Positions 1 to 11,764 of a stretch of 64,000 bases of DNA are shown here, piece after piece (the stretch's first letter is position 1; every line of letters begins with the position of its first letter). The DNA lies in assembly GCA_949752745.1 (NCBI GenBank), contig OX457027.1, positions 59,732,859 through 59,796,858 on the forward strand, given 5' to 3'. Under the pieces are notes generated by a model. It was not told the DNA's origin and did not search any database. It saw only the letters and a program-made list of their open reading frames with translations. The stretch is from Protula sp. h YS-2021 (taxonomy: Eukaryota > Annelida > Polychaeta > Sabellida > Serpulidae). The position numbers and the translations under genes are program-made.

Positions 1-27
1 ACTCATCTATTGTAAATAAAAATAACA

Positions 28-200
28 GACATTCTATAGTCAGTCCCATTTGTAAATGGGAAGGGAATTCTCACTTGTTATCGGGCCTACCCCAGCAGCA
101 AATTTGTAATAGGTTCGCACATTTGCAAATGGGTGACTCAATTACAAATTTGTTATTGGGGCAGGCCCATTTGTAAATGAGCTGGATTGGTAATCGGTCC
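28..200. repeat. Degenerate short repeats of 'atttgtaaatggg' type
   Basis: Five or six imperfect copies of an 18-20 nt phrase recur here, on both strands, as variants of 'catttgtaaatggg' and 'aaatttgttattggggc'. The copies are too diverged to fix a period. They resemble the sub-terminal repeats of a DNA transposon, but the opposite end of any such element is not visible. The family is not recognised. Confidence 0.4.
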
Positions 201-350
201 CTTTCAATATCGATATCGGACCATTTTTAATTTCATTCACATATGAGCAAAAACGAAATGGAACTCGCATTGGTAAAACCCTGGGTGATGCAATCAGTAC
301 CTTTTCAGACATATCACCCTCTGAGAAACCCCCAGATCCGACCATCGTAG

Positions 351-1792
351 GAAGTTGCGTGAAAGTGGGAGGGGGAGGGGGGGTGTTGCTGGTAAGACGG
401 CAGAAAGTCTCTTAACTGTATTCGTGGAGTAAAAAACAATGACGTAGATGCTCGTTACTGATAGAGCGCCTATGGGTAATTCTTAATGTTTCTAGACAAT
501 AAAAAATAAACCCCTTGAAGAAATGGCCCAACGCAAAAAACCACGATCAAAGTAAAAATGTGCAGTTTTTTTTTGTTTGCCTTATAGTCTGAGACTCAGG
601 CAAGGTACGTTTCCATGCAATTGAATTAGTTGTGTTTATGTTCCCTTGGTAACCGACGATGGAATTTGATTATCATGCACACCGCGTGCCTAGATTTTTG
701 CTGTTAGTCTTAATTTTGGGCAACATTCGTAGAATTCCTGCGCTGACTGGCAATAAACTCCACTATATTTGCCGAGGAAGTGTCAGTATTTTTGTTTGAA
801 AGGTTCATTTTTGGATGTAATCCATGCCGGACATTTTCGTTTGTCTTGTCAGTTGTCAGATGATGGAGAGTTTTTGTTAATAAGGCACACATCTCTTTTA
901 CCCATATATGTGTTTGTTTAAAATGTGAATGAAGGCTTAGCTTCCGCTTGTGATTTAAATAAGCAAACACAACAACTGTTTCCAAATTCACAGAAACAAT
1001 AAAAACGCAACATCCTGGAACGCATATATATATATAGGAATTACGTGATCAAACTAACAAAAAAGTCAAAATTTGGACTATGACACAATTGTATTTACGG
1101 GACTACTTTTTCCCGCTCCTATAGTTTCAGATGTCAAAGTTGTGCTATTTTTATGAACTATATTTAAAGTGTATTTGGTGAACCTTAGGAGTGCCTTGCC
1201 ATGGTTGACAGTTTTTGTGACTTTCAGTTTTAGTTTCGGATTATCTTTTCTGAAGCTACAAATAAAAAGACTGAATGTTCAGTTTCAAAGTTTTAAAATG
1301 ATGTTTGAATTTGGAATATGGGTGGATCTGGGAATTTCTCAACCGGCGTGGCTGCTGTTTCAAGGTTTAGAACTTGCGATCCAGTTTTTACCCAAACTCT
1401 GATGTGTTTTCTGTTAATCCCCACTTGGTATTGAAAATACCAAATGGGGATGGATTGCCTCGAATTCTTCACCTTTTTTCTTCCCTTTTTAAATTTTTTC
1501 TTCTTCCACCGAATCGGTTTCCAGACATCTCCTCCAAGACCGACCAAACGTGGCACATGTATGGAGGGTCATCTGAAGTGGTGCACCTGATAAAAAGTTT
1601 TAACTTTGACCTTACTGGACCTTACATTCAGACATGTGAAAATTGTTAACAAATAGCAATATCATCTACCTTCTGTTTTAACTTATCATTCCCAGTGGGG
1701 TTTAATTCGCGGTGCGAATTTCGGTCTTAGACTAGTTTTTTTTTCAGTTTTCACTATGATTTCTACCTTTTCTTAACAAATAAATTGCCTAG
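351..1792. other. Intergenic or intronic DNA, nothing recognised
   Basis: AT-rich sequence with a short G-run near 370-385 and a short TA run near 1024-1036. The open frames of 60-95 codons on both strands overlap each other and show no domain, so they are not annotated. The last 30 bases are pyrimidine-rich and lead into the splice-acceptor-like site of the next entry. Confidence 0.5.
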
Positions 1793-1905
1793 ATAAAGCA
1801 TACGACTTAGTGATTGCGGCTGATGGAAGTCAGTCGTCCATCCATTCTGAATTCACGCTACCTTTAGAAAGTTTGAAACCGAAAAAGGAGGCTTACGTGC
1901 CATTG
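1793..1905 (+). CDS. Possible exon (or relic) of an FAD-dependent monooxygenase
   Basis: After a pyrimidine-rich acceptor ending 'ttgcctag', the + strand is open. It encodes a segment beginning KAYDLVIAADGSQSSI and ending about 20 residues later in LKPKKEAYVPLV. The YDLVIAADGxxS motif is the second FAD/NAD(P)-contacting signature (DG motif, family DxxxGADGxxSxxR) of class A flavoprotein hydroxylases of the UbiH/HpxO/zeaxanthin-epoxidase type, which hydroxylate aromatic or related substrates using NAD(P)H and O2. The family arginine after the second serine is replaced by histidine. The expected downstream 'PKYAGYVAWRG' stretch is only approximately matched, as if by a one-base slip. The donor at 1906 ('ttg|gttaac') is weak. 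No GxGxxG or GDAAH exon was seen nearby, so this may be a pseudogene fragment. The identification rests on one motif. Confidence 0.3.
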
Positions 1906-3580
1906 GTTAACGCAAAATTTATGCAGTTTTCCTTAATCCGTAACTTTCTAAAAATATCCTAGCAGCAAACAGTAAACAAGTCTAAATTTAGAAAGGAATG
2001 TCTTGAGATTTATCTCTTGTTTTTGTTGAATGAAAACGCAGCCTTGTCAAGTGTGTGTCACAGTGAACGCAGTGTTAAAAGAAAAAAATCTGTCCTGCTT
2101 CAGTGACCGTGTAATTAGAAAAAAGAATGCCCCTTAGGACCGTGGGAGAAAGCACATTTGTTGGAACATACAAGAACATGTTCTTGGATTACACTGTACA
2201 GCTCCACCCCGTTATGTCATGTTAACTTTTCTAGAAACGAAATTGTTCTTTTTTTCACAATTGCACAATTTGTTTTAATCGAAACACGATAATTTTCAAA
2301 AGCTTCAAAACAGATGCTTGGATTCGTTAGTGCAACAGACACTTTTCTCCCTTTTTCCCCGGATCAGTGAAATGTATTATTAGAAATTCGTTAAGAACCA
2401 CTTACATAAACGGAACAGGTTACGAACCGCTCCTCTAATAATATGAGTTCACTTATAACGAAACTGAAAATGCGACAACTGAAAAACATGAAATTGAAAT
2501 AAATGAAATTGTTGAAAACGTTCGATACCGGTGATGTCATGTTGAGACAAATTAAACAAATCATTGTCTGAATTTAATACTATATTCGGCATTTCTATGA
2601 AATTTGTGAACATTTTTGTATACTTCCGAAAGATTTCAATCGTTGTTTTGCCCGTAACGCTATGACTTATCCCCAATATTTACATGGTATTTGCAAAAAA
2701 GCTTTTGTATGAATAGTTTTCTTTAAAGAAACCAAACAACAAGTTCTTGCCCTGGCGTATGTCTGTGTAGTACACAGTAATAAGCGACAGATTGTTTACC
2801 CTTGTCTGTTACACTCCGTGCGTCATATAGTATGGTCTGATAGTATTTATTTACTCCTGTCACCAGGGATTTAGCCTGCATAGCTTGGTACAAGAATATG
2901 GATTTGAAAAAAAAAAGTTTTTTTTTTTCGTTCTCAGTGTCACCACTACACCATTCTGTGGGTCACCATCACTGCCCCAATTAACACAGTCGCAGCCCCG
3001 AACTTGAACGGCGCGTGTTTGGCTTTGGAGTCCCCCACCACACTCACACTTCTATTTGTAATTTAGTAGTTCTTTAATCGTGGTGGGGTAATAATACCGT
3101 TTCCAGTTATGGTCCCTGTCACGCCCCGGTTACCCAAATATTGTCTTTTTATACGATTAATTGAACACAAATCATACGATCTATACACAAAATAAGCAAA
3201 GAAATTCCTTCGGCTTTTTTAAAACTAAACATACACAGTGGCTTTTGTAGTTTTTTTCTCTTGTTCTTCGATTAAGTGGATTGACAGAGGGGGGGGGGGG
3301 GATTGGGGGAGGGAAGGTGTCGATTAAGATATATGGTGCATCATAACATTCTTCTGCTAAAAGAGGAAATAAGAGGTATACAGAAAAAGGACCTGTGAGG
3401 AATAAACTCTAGTGTTTTATTGGTTATTCAGTTTTATTACAGGGATTTCTGCGAAATGCTCATGTCAAGGGCTTTTAACATATGAACATCCCATTTCTCT
3501 GCAAAAACATTAGGAATTCTTATTAAATGCCAGCAAAAAACTATTCTCAATTGATTAAATTTTCAACGAAGTAATTATTC
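1906..3580. other. AT-rich DNA, nothing recognised
   Basis: No convincing exon, RNA gene or transposon terminus was seen. A run of about 12 G lies at about 3289-3301, followed by a purine-rich tract. Confidence 0.5.
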
Positions 3581-3685
3581 TACTTGGGGATCTTCAATCC
3601 CCATAGTTTATTGAAATCGTACGATTCGGTACGGTGTTTCCGTATGATTCATTTTTTGGCCATAACCTTGTCACGGAAACTCATC
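3581..3685 (+). repeat. Dispersed repeat 'CCGTACGATTC' family, copy 1
   Basis: About 105 bp containing a 'tttattga…tcgtacgattcgg' block, then 'gtgtttccgtatgattc', then 'ccataaccttgtcacg'. The same blocks in the same order and spacing recur at 25290-25396 (+) and, inverted, at 63376-63474. Three dispersed copies sharing this architecture indicate a short interspersed element or the terminus of a DNA transposon. No coding capacity. The family name is unknown to me. Confidence 0.7.
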
Positions 3686-5132
3686 ATAGTTTTGAGACCT
3701 ACATTCAGACCACTGAGCAGGCCCCAGAACAACGCTTATTAACTCTGATGCACGGGAAGCCCAGGAAGAGACCACCCATAGTTGAGACCAAACCAGAAAC
3801 GAGACCACATTCCTTCTGTCATGTTTAATCACTCTCATTATTAAATAAGTAATAAAACCAATCCAGCAAAATGACAACATTTTGCGTGGGGGTGATGGTG
3901 GTGGTGATGGGATCTTATACACGGTTCTTGGCTATTTCACACTCAAGCAAGAATTAATGCTTTGGAAAGACAACCCCTCAACATGTAACACACCAAGTTG
4001 ACTCGGGTAAGATCTTAAATGCCTCTGAGTTAATGTCAACTTTGCGTGTTGTTGGCACATGAACAAAAATAGTAATGAGGAAGAAAACCAATGTAGGAAG
4101 GGTCATCGGATGTCAAACACGATATCCACCTGTAAGTGATCAGTAGTGCACTAAAGAACATCTACTAGAGACCTTGACAAGGCGATGCGTGTATGAAAAA
4201 CATCGAAAATGAAAATGATATACAGTAAAAATCTCAATAAACCGGACACCTACGGGCCTGAACAAAGTTGTCCGGTTTAGCGAGGTGTTGGTATATTGAG
4301 GGTCCCTCATTTTCCACACTTTAACGCAATATCACTATAATAGTTTGGCTGTACAAAGAAATTCTACATTTCACACTACAAATTTTTTTCTCAGTGACAA
4401 ATGACGAGAAACATGTCTGGTTTGGAAGGGTGAAGGAAGGTTCCCCTCGAATAAAAAACGCCCGGTGAGAAAATCCACCCCAGATTTTTGCTATATAGGG
4501 ATAAAACAACCCTAATAAAGCATGTAACCTATACAGAGATTTCTCCTTCCTCAAAGATAATACAAATGTATTTTGTTGTTTAATATAGGGCTTCTTTGAA
4601 ATTTGCTTAACTTGTAACCCACGGTGGGTACTTTTGATACATCCAGATTGCAGCGACATTTTCTTGATCACGCACTCCAGCCATTGCTAACCCCCCCCCC
4701 CCCCCTCCCCTGCAATCATTCCAACCACTGTGCTGTTTTCAGAAATAGTCAGTCCTGCCCCAAAATATGGCTAAAACCCTTGTTCCCCCTCTCTCCCCGC
4801 ACAGTCATCACTTCAAAAAATATGTTTCTGACAATCCCAGGCCGAGATGTTATACACAGGAACAATAAACTTCTGTTTGTGATGCTTTTTCTTCGTGGAT
4901 GCCAAAAGCTTTGGGGTATTTTCTCATGGGGTGATTTATATTGGGGGGATATATATTCTCTGAGATTTGTTTGGAAGTGCCAGAAAGAGCAACCCAATAT
5001 CATCCAATTTAATTAAAATACGTACTTTGATTCGTATCGTGAGAAATGATTTGGACTATTTCTGTTCAATTTGACTAAATCCAGATTAATATATGCTCCC
5101 TCACAACGCCACCCTCGGGTACAAAATTTGTG

Positions 5133-5232
5133 TGTCCATTAGGTATACGCCTCACTAGACCTACAGGGGAATTTTAATAGCCCCATTAGACCTACGTCCC
5201 ACTTGACTTGCGCCCACTAGGCCTACGCGGGG
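5133..5232 (+). repeat. 15/16-nt tandem array inside the pogo-like element
   Basis: Six consecutive units of 15 or 16 nt follow the phrase 'gcccactagacctac' with substitutions. The third unit is badly diverged. The unit length matches the arrays at 9862-10802, 12632-13090, 13527-13622, 13748-13822 and 14082-14182, although the sequence differs. Confidence 0.6.
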
Positions 5233-5502
5233 AAAAAACTTTGTTTTTTCAGTGAGAGAAAACGTTAAATAAACGCAAAATAAAAGGTGGAAAACTTTGT
5301 TTTTTTCGTCATGTACTTTATCTCTTGATGCTCTGGCTAAATTCTTTACCCGATGTAATCCTTTTGCCACTGGGTACTGCACTAGGGGCGGGTGGGGGCG
5401 ACTCAGCATATGCTTAATCTCTTGATGCTCCAGTATCACAGCCTTACTACATAAGGTTAGGTCGCAGAAGATGTTCGCAAAAGGTAATTGGAGAACAAAA
5501 AA

Positions 5503-5645
5503 ATGGGGACAAAAAGAAAACGGAAGGAGCTTAATATTGGTGAAAAATAGGCTGATTTATATATGAAAACCTATAAGGTCATTAGCTGAAGAGTTTGGAT
5601 TGGAAAAAGCACTGTCCCAGATATTCTTAGAAAAAATGAAAAGAC
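5503..5645 (+). pseudogene. Pogo/jerky-type transposase N-terminal helix-turn-helix relic
   Basis: Translation from ATG at 5503 starts MGTKRKRKELNIGEK, then an in-frame TAG, then ADLYMKTYKVI and, after a second stop and a possible frame change, GKSTVPDILRKNEKTLL. This follows the psq/CENP-B N-terminal domain pattern of Tigger and jerky transposases (KRKR, L-x-x-x-K, then G-x-GKSTV-x-DI-x-K-x-x-x). The domain binds the transposon ends. Its position between inverted CAGT termini agrees with a pogo-type origin. The stops and frame changes make it a dead copy, and the catalytic domain is absent. Confidence 0.6.
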
Positions 5646-5800
5646 CTTGCTACAGATCAAACATGGAACAATTGAATTCAGCAGTGCATGCTTGATTTCA
5701 AACTGAGTTTAAAATACAAATACTCGAAAATCCGGACAACTCGAAATACCGGACAAATATTGTCAATCCCACCACTCTCCGGTTTTCCGAGGTTCCACTG

Positions 5801-8507
5801 TGTGTTGCAGTTGGCCCGTTTTAATTATTCTTTATAATGTTCAGTTCATTCGGTACTTGATAAAGGTCCAAACTGTGTTTTATCACTTTGGAATGGTTAA
5901 TAAAACTGGGCGACATCAAACAGGATCTATTTCATTTCATGACATATAAACCATGAATATCACGCTACATTTAAATCACGAATCAATGTCGTGTAGCACC
6001 GCCCTGAAGATCACGACGTAGTCATGACTGTCGTTAAACGACCAACGAACCTGAAACGACTAGAATTTGCCCGTATGGTCTTTCAGGATAATCTTTTTTT
6101 TTTTCATTAAAAAAGAAGTGTAAAAAGTTTTCTTAGAATGTCAGGTACGAGTTATCAAAGTGTTCTCTAATGTGTTTAATGTTCAAAAGCTTTCACGGAA
6201 AACGAAGAAAACAAGCCAGCTACATTTTTGCATTTTTAAGGAGCCCTTCTTTCTCAGGAAGCCCCTTTCGAGCATCAGCTGGTGTTAGCTTTTTTTCTTT
6301 TACTAAGAAGCCTGACAAAGTTATGTAATGCTTAACCCCCTTCCCCCCTGTCTCATTACTAGACATGTTATTCTTTCATTTTTTATATGTGCGAAAAAAA
6401 GACGTGATGTGTGCCTTTTGACATTAGTGTTTATATTAGGGCTGTTCCAGAATACTGGGATGTAAACATCGTCTATTGGGCGTTCTGTGCTAGCGTTCTA
6501 CAACGTATCCTTACGGGCGGTTTAGATTGGTTTTGTTCGTAGCGCCAGAAAGTTCCTTTCAGTTAATGAGCAGGTTTCCATGGAATTCACGATAATACGC
6601 CTGGCGACAATTCTCTTGAATTTAAAGTGCGACAATTCACTTGAATATTGGAATAATAAAAGGGAGCGGGGGAGTCGATTTTTGTTTTGTTGCAAAACAA
6701 GTTTGGAGAACTTTTGTATAAAACCTTTTTCCCTTTCTCGTCTAAATAGCTCCATTTAAAATCTGTTGTGAGTTTTTTTGTGAGTTTAATGACGTAGAAG
6801 CATCTTCATATTAAGAGTCGTTTCTGGTGTTACCATTGCTTTTTCAAAGAATTGTAATTTTGACAGCCAATGGCGTTGATGGAATATTGCTTTTCTTACA
6901 GTTGTAGAAATATATATAGAACCCCCGAGTAGTTCTTCTTTTATACATCCTTTTTTTTCATTGTTTTATATGAAATGATAGAACTGCGAAGTATTTCTCT
7001 GTCTGTGCAGGCTTGCGTTGATTTAAATTGACAGCAGAATTCCGGAGAAATTTACAGAAGACAACGCAATACTTAGGGTACTATATCGTGTATTTGGACA
7101 GTATTTCCATGCATACTTTGACTGGAGATGCGAGGCGCGAAAGACAAACACCTTCAGCTCAAAATTTGTTATCTTTACTGTTATATGCGATCCTTTCCTG
7201 TTGATGACAATTAGCGGTCTTTCGCTTTTCAAATTTGAAGGTTTCCGTTCATCATATTTCTTTCAGTTTTCGATACTGTTAAACGGCGAAAAAAATGCTA
7301 TGTTCGACTTTATATTTACTAATTTTCGGATATTTTTGCCTTTAAGCTTGACAAATTTGCGATATCTTCGCTTTTTACATGAAGAATTGGGCGTGCTCTT
7401 TTCGCTCGTAGTTTTCACTCGCCACGCCTTCCCTCTCTCTCATCAGGTTTCAGACGAAATCCCCCCTCCCCCCTCGGCTGGTACATTTATACAGTTAGTA
7501 CACATAGCTATTGCTTCCACCACCAGAACAACACAGCATATTGGAACCCACACATTCCAGAACACACGTAGCTTCCATTCTTCGCATTTTGAGGACACTT
7601 CACAAAACTTCTTGGCAACTTGAGAACCTTCCTACTTCTCATTAGGATCGTCAACATTCTTCAGCGTAAAGGTGAAATGCGAATGACCCAGCCCAGAATA
7701 ACGATGTTAATGGGTGTATTATTGGCGGAAAAACACGTGTAAAAGATCAAAAAGCAGCATGTATCCAGACATATTTAGACTTACCCTTATCAAAGTGTAC
7801 TCATATCAGCTACGTCATACATGGCGAACATATGATTAATTTTGAACTGTTGTTGCATGGAAGTTCTTTTACGTTTTCTTCTCCTAGATTTATTTTATAG
7901 CACTTTTTCAGACACGAATTCAACCCCAAAAAATCTTGTCTGGTTGATACAGTTTGTTGAAAGACCACGTGATCCCACACCGTACACACCCGCCGACATT
8001 TTCGCGAAGTCTATGACTCTATACAAATTGGACCAAATATCTCACTGCAGACACATAACTCAGTCGAGTCTGTATCCCACAATAAGGTCGAATTCATTAA
8101 CAAGAGGGTTTTTTTCCCAACAAAGTCTCAGCGCAGATACGCCACCTGGTGGTGATGTTGAGAACTGTTGTATTATAATGAATGGATGAACCGTATGTAC
8201 GTATAGAGTGATTTCGCGCCCTTGAACAGACATGGCAGATTGATATCTCCGAGGTTTACTGTATTGCGTAGTTGCGAAATAATTCTCAAGTGCAGCAAGT
8301 TGATAAAAGTTCAATAATTTTTTTTTTGTTTTGTTGAAGAAGAAAAAAATATTGTGTAATATTCTAGACAGACCGTTGATGGTATGTGTTGTGTGCCGAA
8401 GAAAACTACATCAAATGCAGTCATATGTAAGTGAGCGGCATGTAGACCCAGACAACGACAAGGAAAACTGAAGATTACCAGAACCATTTGAAGTTACACT
8501 TAACATC
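5801..8507. other. Unique-looking DNA, no gene supported
   Basis: A 140-codon open frame at 7201-7623 (+) shows no domain and no clear splice sites at its ends, and is probably chance. A short segment near 8369-8430 has an acceptor-like 'ttctag' and a 'gtaagtgag' donor-like site, but only one frame is open and the product is not recognised. Confidence 0.4.
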
Positions 8508-8531
8508 TCTGTCTGTCTGTCTATCTATCTA
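8508..8531 (+). repeat. Short (CTGT)n(CTAT)n microsatellite
   Basis: Three CTGT units followed by three CTAT units, interrupted only at the junction. Confidence 0.8.
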
Positions 8532-8911
8532 GGGCAAATGACTGGGAGAAGACAGGGTTAAAAAAATACTAACCACTTTGATCGCAAAATGGCATCAGAT
8601 GCACAGAAGGCGAGTAACCTGCGTGTGGCATCAAGAATTGTTACATACAATCAAACACTCTGAAGATCATTGTAAATTCGCTGATGATTTTTAAGGAATA
8701 CCCGGAATACTGGGAACGCCGTGTTGAGCCTGAGAAAGAAGGGAAGATCGTGTTTCACTTACGCTAGTTGACTGAAGAAGAACAAAATCAGGACGCTCCT
8801 GCCGATTGCATATTAACTAGGCATAAGACACAGAAAGCTTCAGCCTTTGAATGTTTTTTTATTTCAAAGATCATACTATTTTTCCAATATTTTAATTCTT
8901 AGGTATTCATT

Positions 8912-9200
8912 TTAGACCAAAGAAGAGTAGTAGCATAGGGTCCATAGGGTCAAAAATGAGCTTGAAATCGCACTGTTTATAACCATTTTCAAGATAATCG
9001 TCAACTTCCGGTTTTTTGCCTTGACCATACCGAAAATGTCAAGGTCACCAATGTACCTATTATGCAGCTTCTTTTGGGTTGAGCATGAGCTCCAGATCAC
9101 TCTATCTCTTACCGTTTTTTGAGATAGTGACCAACTTCCGTTTTGTACCTTGGCTATGACTTAAAGGGTCAAGGCTAGCGAAATACCTCTTATTGACGTC
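8912..9200 (+). repeat. 'TGACCTTGACC' repeat, about two diverged 138-bp units
   Basis: Two units each carry, in order, a 'gggtcaaaaatgagct' block, a 'ctctatctcttaccgtttt' block, 'cgagataatggtcaacttcc' and 'ccttgaccatgaccgagaa'-like segments. They belong to the same family as 30370-30640, 55302-56100 and 62190-63040, and (inverted) 12240-13400. Non-coding. Confidence 0.75.
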
Positions 9201-9549
9201 TGTAGTACATGGAATAAGGCGAACAAGTAGTAATAGTCCCAGCAAGGATAACAATCAGGATTAACGCCTCTCTGAAATGGCGACTACATTAAACCATCGC
9301 AACCAGAAAGAATGGTTTTTCTGTTTTGTAACCAACATCTATACAATATTTTAATCGAAAAATGCTGTTTTTTCTACATGAAATAGTAGGTATTGTATTA
9401 TATCCCCCACCCCTGGACTTAGAAGCTATGCTGATGCTATCCGAAATAAGGTCAAAACGGGGTTAGCAGCAAGCTTAGCAGCATATGGTATTAGATCCGG
9501 ATGTTCTGTGTATGATCACTTGGTATTATATGTATTACCATATGTCCAT
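9201..9549. other. No gene seen
   Basis: AT-rich DNA without recognisable features. Confidence 0.5.
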
Positions 9550-9775
9550 AAAAATGGAGGAGGGGGGGGGGGGATATAATTTTGAGGCGAGACGCAGTCT
9601 ACGCGGAATGCCAACTTTGTTTTAAAAAGGAATAATTTTCATTAAGTACTCCGTGTTTCCCATAAAATTAAGGCCCTTTCGGATGGGAACTCCGCGTTTG
9701 TTTATAAAAGGGATATTATTTTAACGTGTATGGTGAACAAGCATGGTAAATAGTTAGTACGTGAGTGCCTTGGGA
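9550..9775 (+). repeat. Dispersed repeat pair, copy A (partner at 34705-34960)
   Basis: After a 12-G run at 9562-9573, blocks such as 'ataattttgagg.gagacgc', 'aattttcat', 'cgcgtttgttt' and 'gtacgtgagtgcct' occur in the same order as at 34705-34960. About 230 bp are shared at low identity. Probably an old non-autonomous transposon; no termini defined. Confidence 0.5.
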
Positions 9776-9861
9776 AAATGGCAGACTAGACATTGTTTAT
9801 GTACATGGATTCTACCAATACCTGTCAAAATATGGTAAGATTGTTAATTGGGTAAAACGAA

Positions 9862-10802
9862 TCCCGGACAAAACTGTGACGGCCAAAACGGCAACGGCCA
9901 AAACGGAGAAGACCAAAACGGCGACGGTCAAAACGGCGATGGCCAAAACGGCGACAAGTGCAACCCTAGACAAAACGGCGACGGAGATTAATAATTTAAG
10001 GTTGAAAATCAAAATACAAAGAAGAGTGTTACCAGATAAATCAATTCATTTCTACTCGAAGATAAGTATAATTTGAACCAATATTTAAATGGGCAAAATA
10101 AAATGGACAATTTAACACTATTTTCTCATATATATTCCTAATTGCAATTATACGATAATCCATCGTGTGCGTGGGGAGGGGGGTAATTAAGTACATTTTG
10201 AAAGACAATTGTATTTAGGGACTGTGCCAACTAATCCGTTATTGCACGTGAATCCACATCAATAAAAGGCAAAATAAAAATGCCACTAAAAGGCCTTCGG
10301 ATTATCAGTAATGAAAGACCGATGTTTTAATCGCATTAATGGGCTAATCCTTATCTGCATCGGTTATGTGAAATACCGTTATTATATACGAATCCACACC
10401 AATGAAAGATAAGATTAAATTTTATTTTATCTGAGAAAATAATTTTCAGTTTTACCTGAGAAAAGGTAAGTGAGTTAATCATTCCTTGAGCAGATTACTG
10501 AGACAGTGACTGGTGACGGGAAGGAGGTGGTTAGGGAGGGCAGGAAGGGCACGTTGGGAGAAATGCTGTACTGTGTTCAAACTTATTTATCTCTGATGGT
10601 TAAATGAACTGTGTTGGCGACGTTGTTAATTTTGTTTTTTTTAAATAAGCGTTTTAAAGCATAAACTTAAAAAAAACTCCGTCGCCATTTTGTCCGGGGT
10701 TGCACTTGTCGCCGTTTTGTCCATCGCCGTTTTGGCCGTCGCCGTTTTGATCTTCTCTGTTATGGCCGTCGCCGTTTTGGTCGTCGCCGTTATGTCCGGA
10801 TA
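9862..10802. mobile_element. Foldback-like element with 15-nt repeat arms
   Basis: The left arm (9862-9986) is a head-to-tail array of 15-nt units of the form 'aaaacggcgacggcc'. The right arm (10677-10802) is the reverse complement of the same array, with the variant units in the same order, including a distinctive 27-nt unit containing 'gacaagtgcaacccc'. Long inverted arms made of short tandem repeats define foldback elements. The roughly 690-bp interior has no recognisable open frame, so it looks non-autonomous. Because the units are five codons long, the arms give artificial low-complexity reading frames on both strands. No target duplication could be fixed. Confidence 0.75.
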
Positions 10803-11165
10803 CCGGGCAAAACTGCAGTAAAAAGAATAATTCTTTTACCAAATGCAGTGTCTGTACCCTTAACGCTCTCACCCGGATCTTCCACCCCATGCATGCCTTA
10901 ATATCCTGACTTTTGTTGGCACGACGTGGTTATTATAAAAACGTCTGTGGTGGCTACAGAGAACAGAATGTCCGGAAGACTATCTAAGTGTCATTGCACC
11001 GGAAAACTCCACTCGAACTTGATCACATTGGCGAGGCAATACTTATTGTATCTGTTTTTGAAATGTATATACACGCTTTTCTGTCTTTTATAATTTTTTG
11101 ATGCTGTGAATATATTCTAAATAATTGCTACAACATGTTACAGACTTCGCCTATTTTCTTTTAAG

Positions 11166-11413
11166 GATCAGAGATTATCGCGTGGAATTGTTTGAAATTG
11201 ATACTGGTTGCAAAGGAATTGGGTGAGCTGACACACAGAACCAAATGGCAATGTTTTGCTTTGCTTGTAACATTATCAAAAGAGCTAAAATATACACTTA
11301 AAACGGACTCGAATCCTCCGGCACCTCCATGTACATCGTGGTATGTACAAAGACCTGATGTTACCCGCGATATGCTGCAGAAACACAAGGCCCTGCGCAT
11401 CTATCATGTGCAG
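11166..11413 (+). CDS. Internal exon of an unidentified host gene
   Basis: A pyrimidine-rich acceptor ('attttcttttaag') precedes, and a good donor ('gtgcag|gtaaag') follows, 248 bp that are fully open in one frame. Two bases complete a split codon, then come 82 codons, and the exon ends in phase 0. The product starts SEIIAWNCLKLILVAKELGE, continues through THRTKWQCFALLVTLSKELK and a proline-rich PPAPPC turn, and ends RDMLQKHKALRIYHVQ. It looks like helical, globular protein, possibly repeat-type. I do not recognise the family. It lies between transposon-derived blocks, as expected for an exon in TE-filled introns. It could join the exons at 24838-25702, but at least one further exon with length 1 modulo 3 would be needed between them. 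Confidence 0.5.
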
Positions 11414-11428
11414 GTAAAGTTTGCCATC

Positions 11429-11493
11429 TTTCTGCCATATTTCGTAGATCTTTCTGCCATATTTCGTAGATCTTTCTGCCATATTTCGTAGGT
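11429..11493 (+). repeat. Three copies of a 22-bp tandem repeat
   Basis: The unit 'tttctgccatatttcgtaga' plus 'tc' is repeated three times almost perfectly, starting 15 bp after the splice donor at 11414. The proximity is probably accidental. Confidence 0.85.
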
Positions 11494-11764
11494 GTTAATA
11501 TTCACAAGTTTTGACGGTTTCAGCTTGAATATTTTTTTTCAGAAAATCATAAACATTAATTTAATCTGGACGTTCCTGTTAAGTTCAAATGCTACACTAG
11601 GGAACTGTCTGACTGGATGATGATCGGGGTTCAGGATGAGAAAATGTTGTATCTACGCACTGTATTAAATTTTCGCTCCGAGACTATACATTTACGACAT
11701 CTGCACTCTATGATAGATATGGATTTGATGCTCAGTTTATGTGTTACATTGGGTTTAATTCTCA

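Larger units (their letters stand above)
4223..5800. mobile_element. Decayed pogo/Tigger-like DNA transposon
   Basis: The left end begins CAGTAAAAATCTCAATAAAC directly after a TA. The right end, read inward on the minus strand, begins CAGTGGAACCTCGGAAAACC. Both continue into 'tccgg' sub-terminal motifs. A CAGT-starting terminal inverted repeat with TA target duplication is the signature of the pogo/Tigger branch of Tc1/mariner. The right flank reads TG rather than TA, so one copy of the duplication has decayed. At 1578 bp it is shorter than an autonomous element. A recognisable N-terminal DNA-binding relic lies at 5503-5645, but no DDE catalytic domain was found. The element also contains a 15-16 nt repeat array at 5133-5232 and a 15-C run at 4691-4705. 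Confidence 0.65.

Noticed and set aside
7201..7623. 140-codon open frame on the + strand
   Set aside because: No domain, phenylalanine/serine-rich translation of AT-rich DNA, and no convincing splice or promoter context.
9765..10076. 103-codon frame rich in threonine, alanine and lysine
   Set aside because: Translation of the 15-nt foldback arm (five codons per unit). The opposite strand is open too, and the inverted arm gives equivalent frames.
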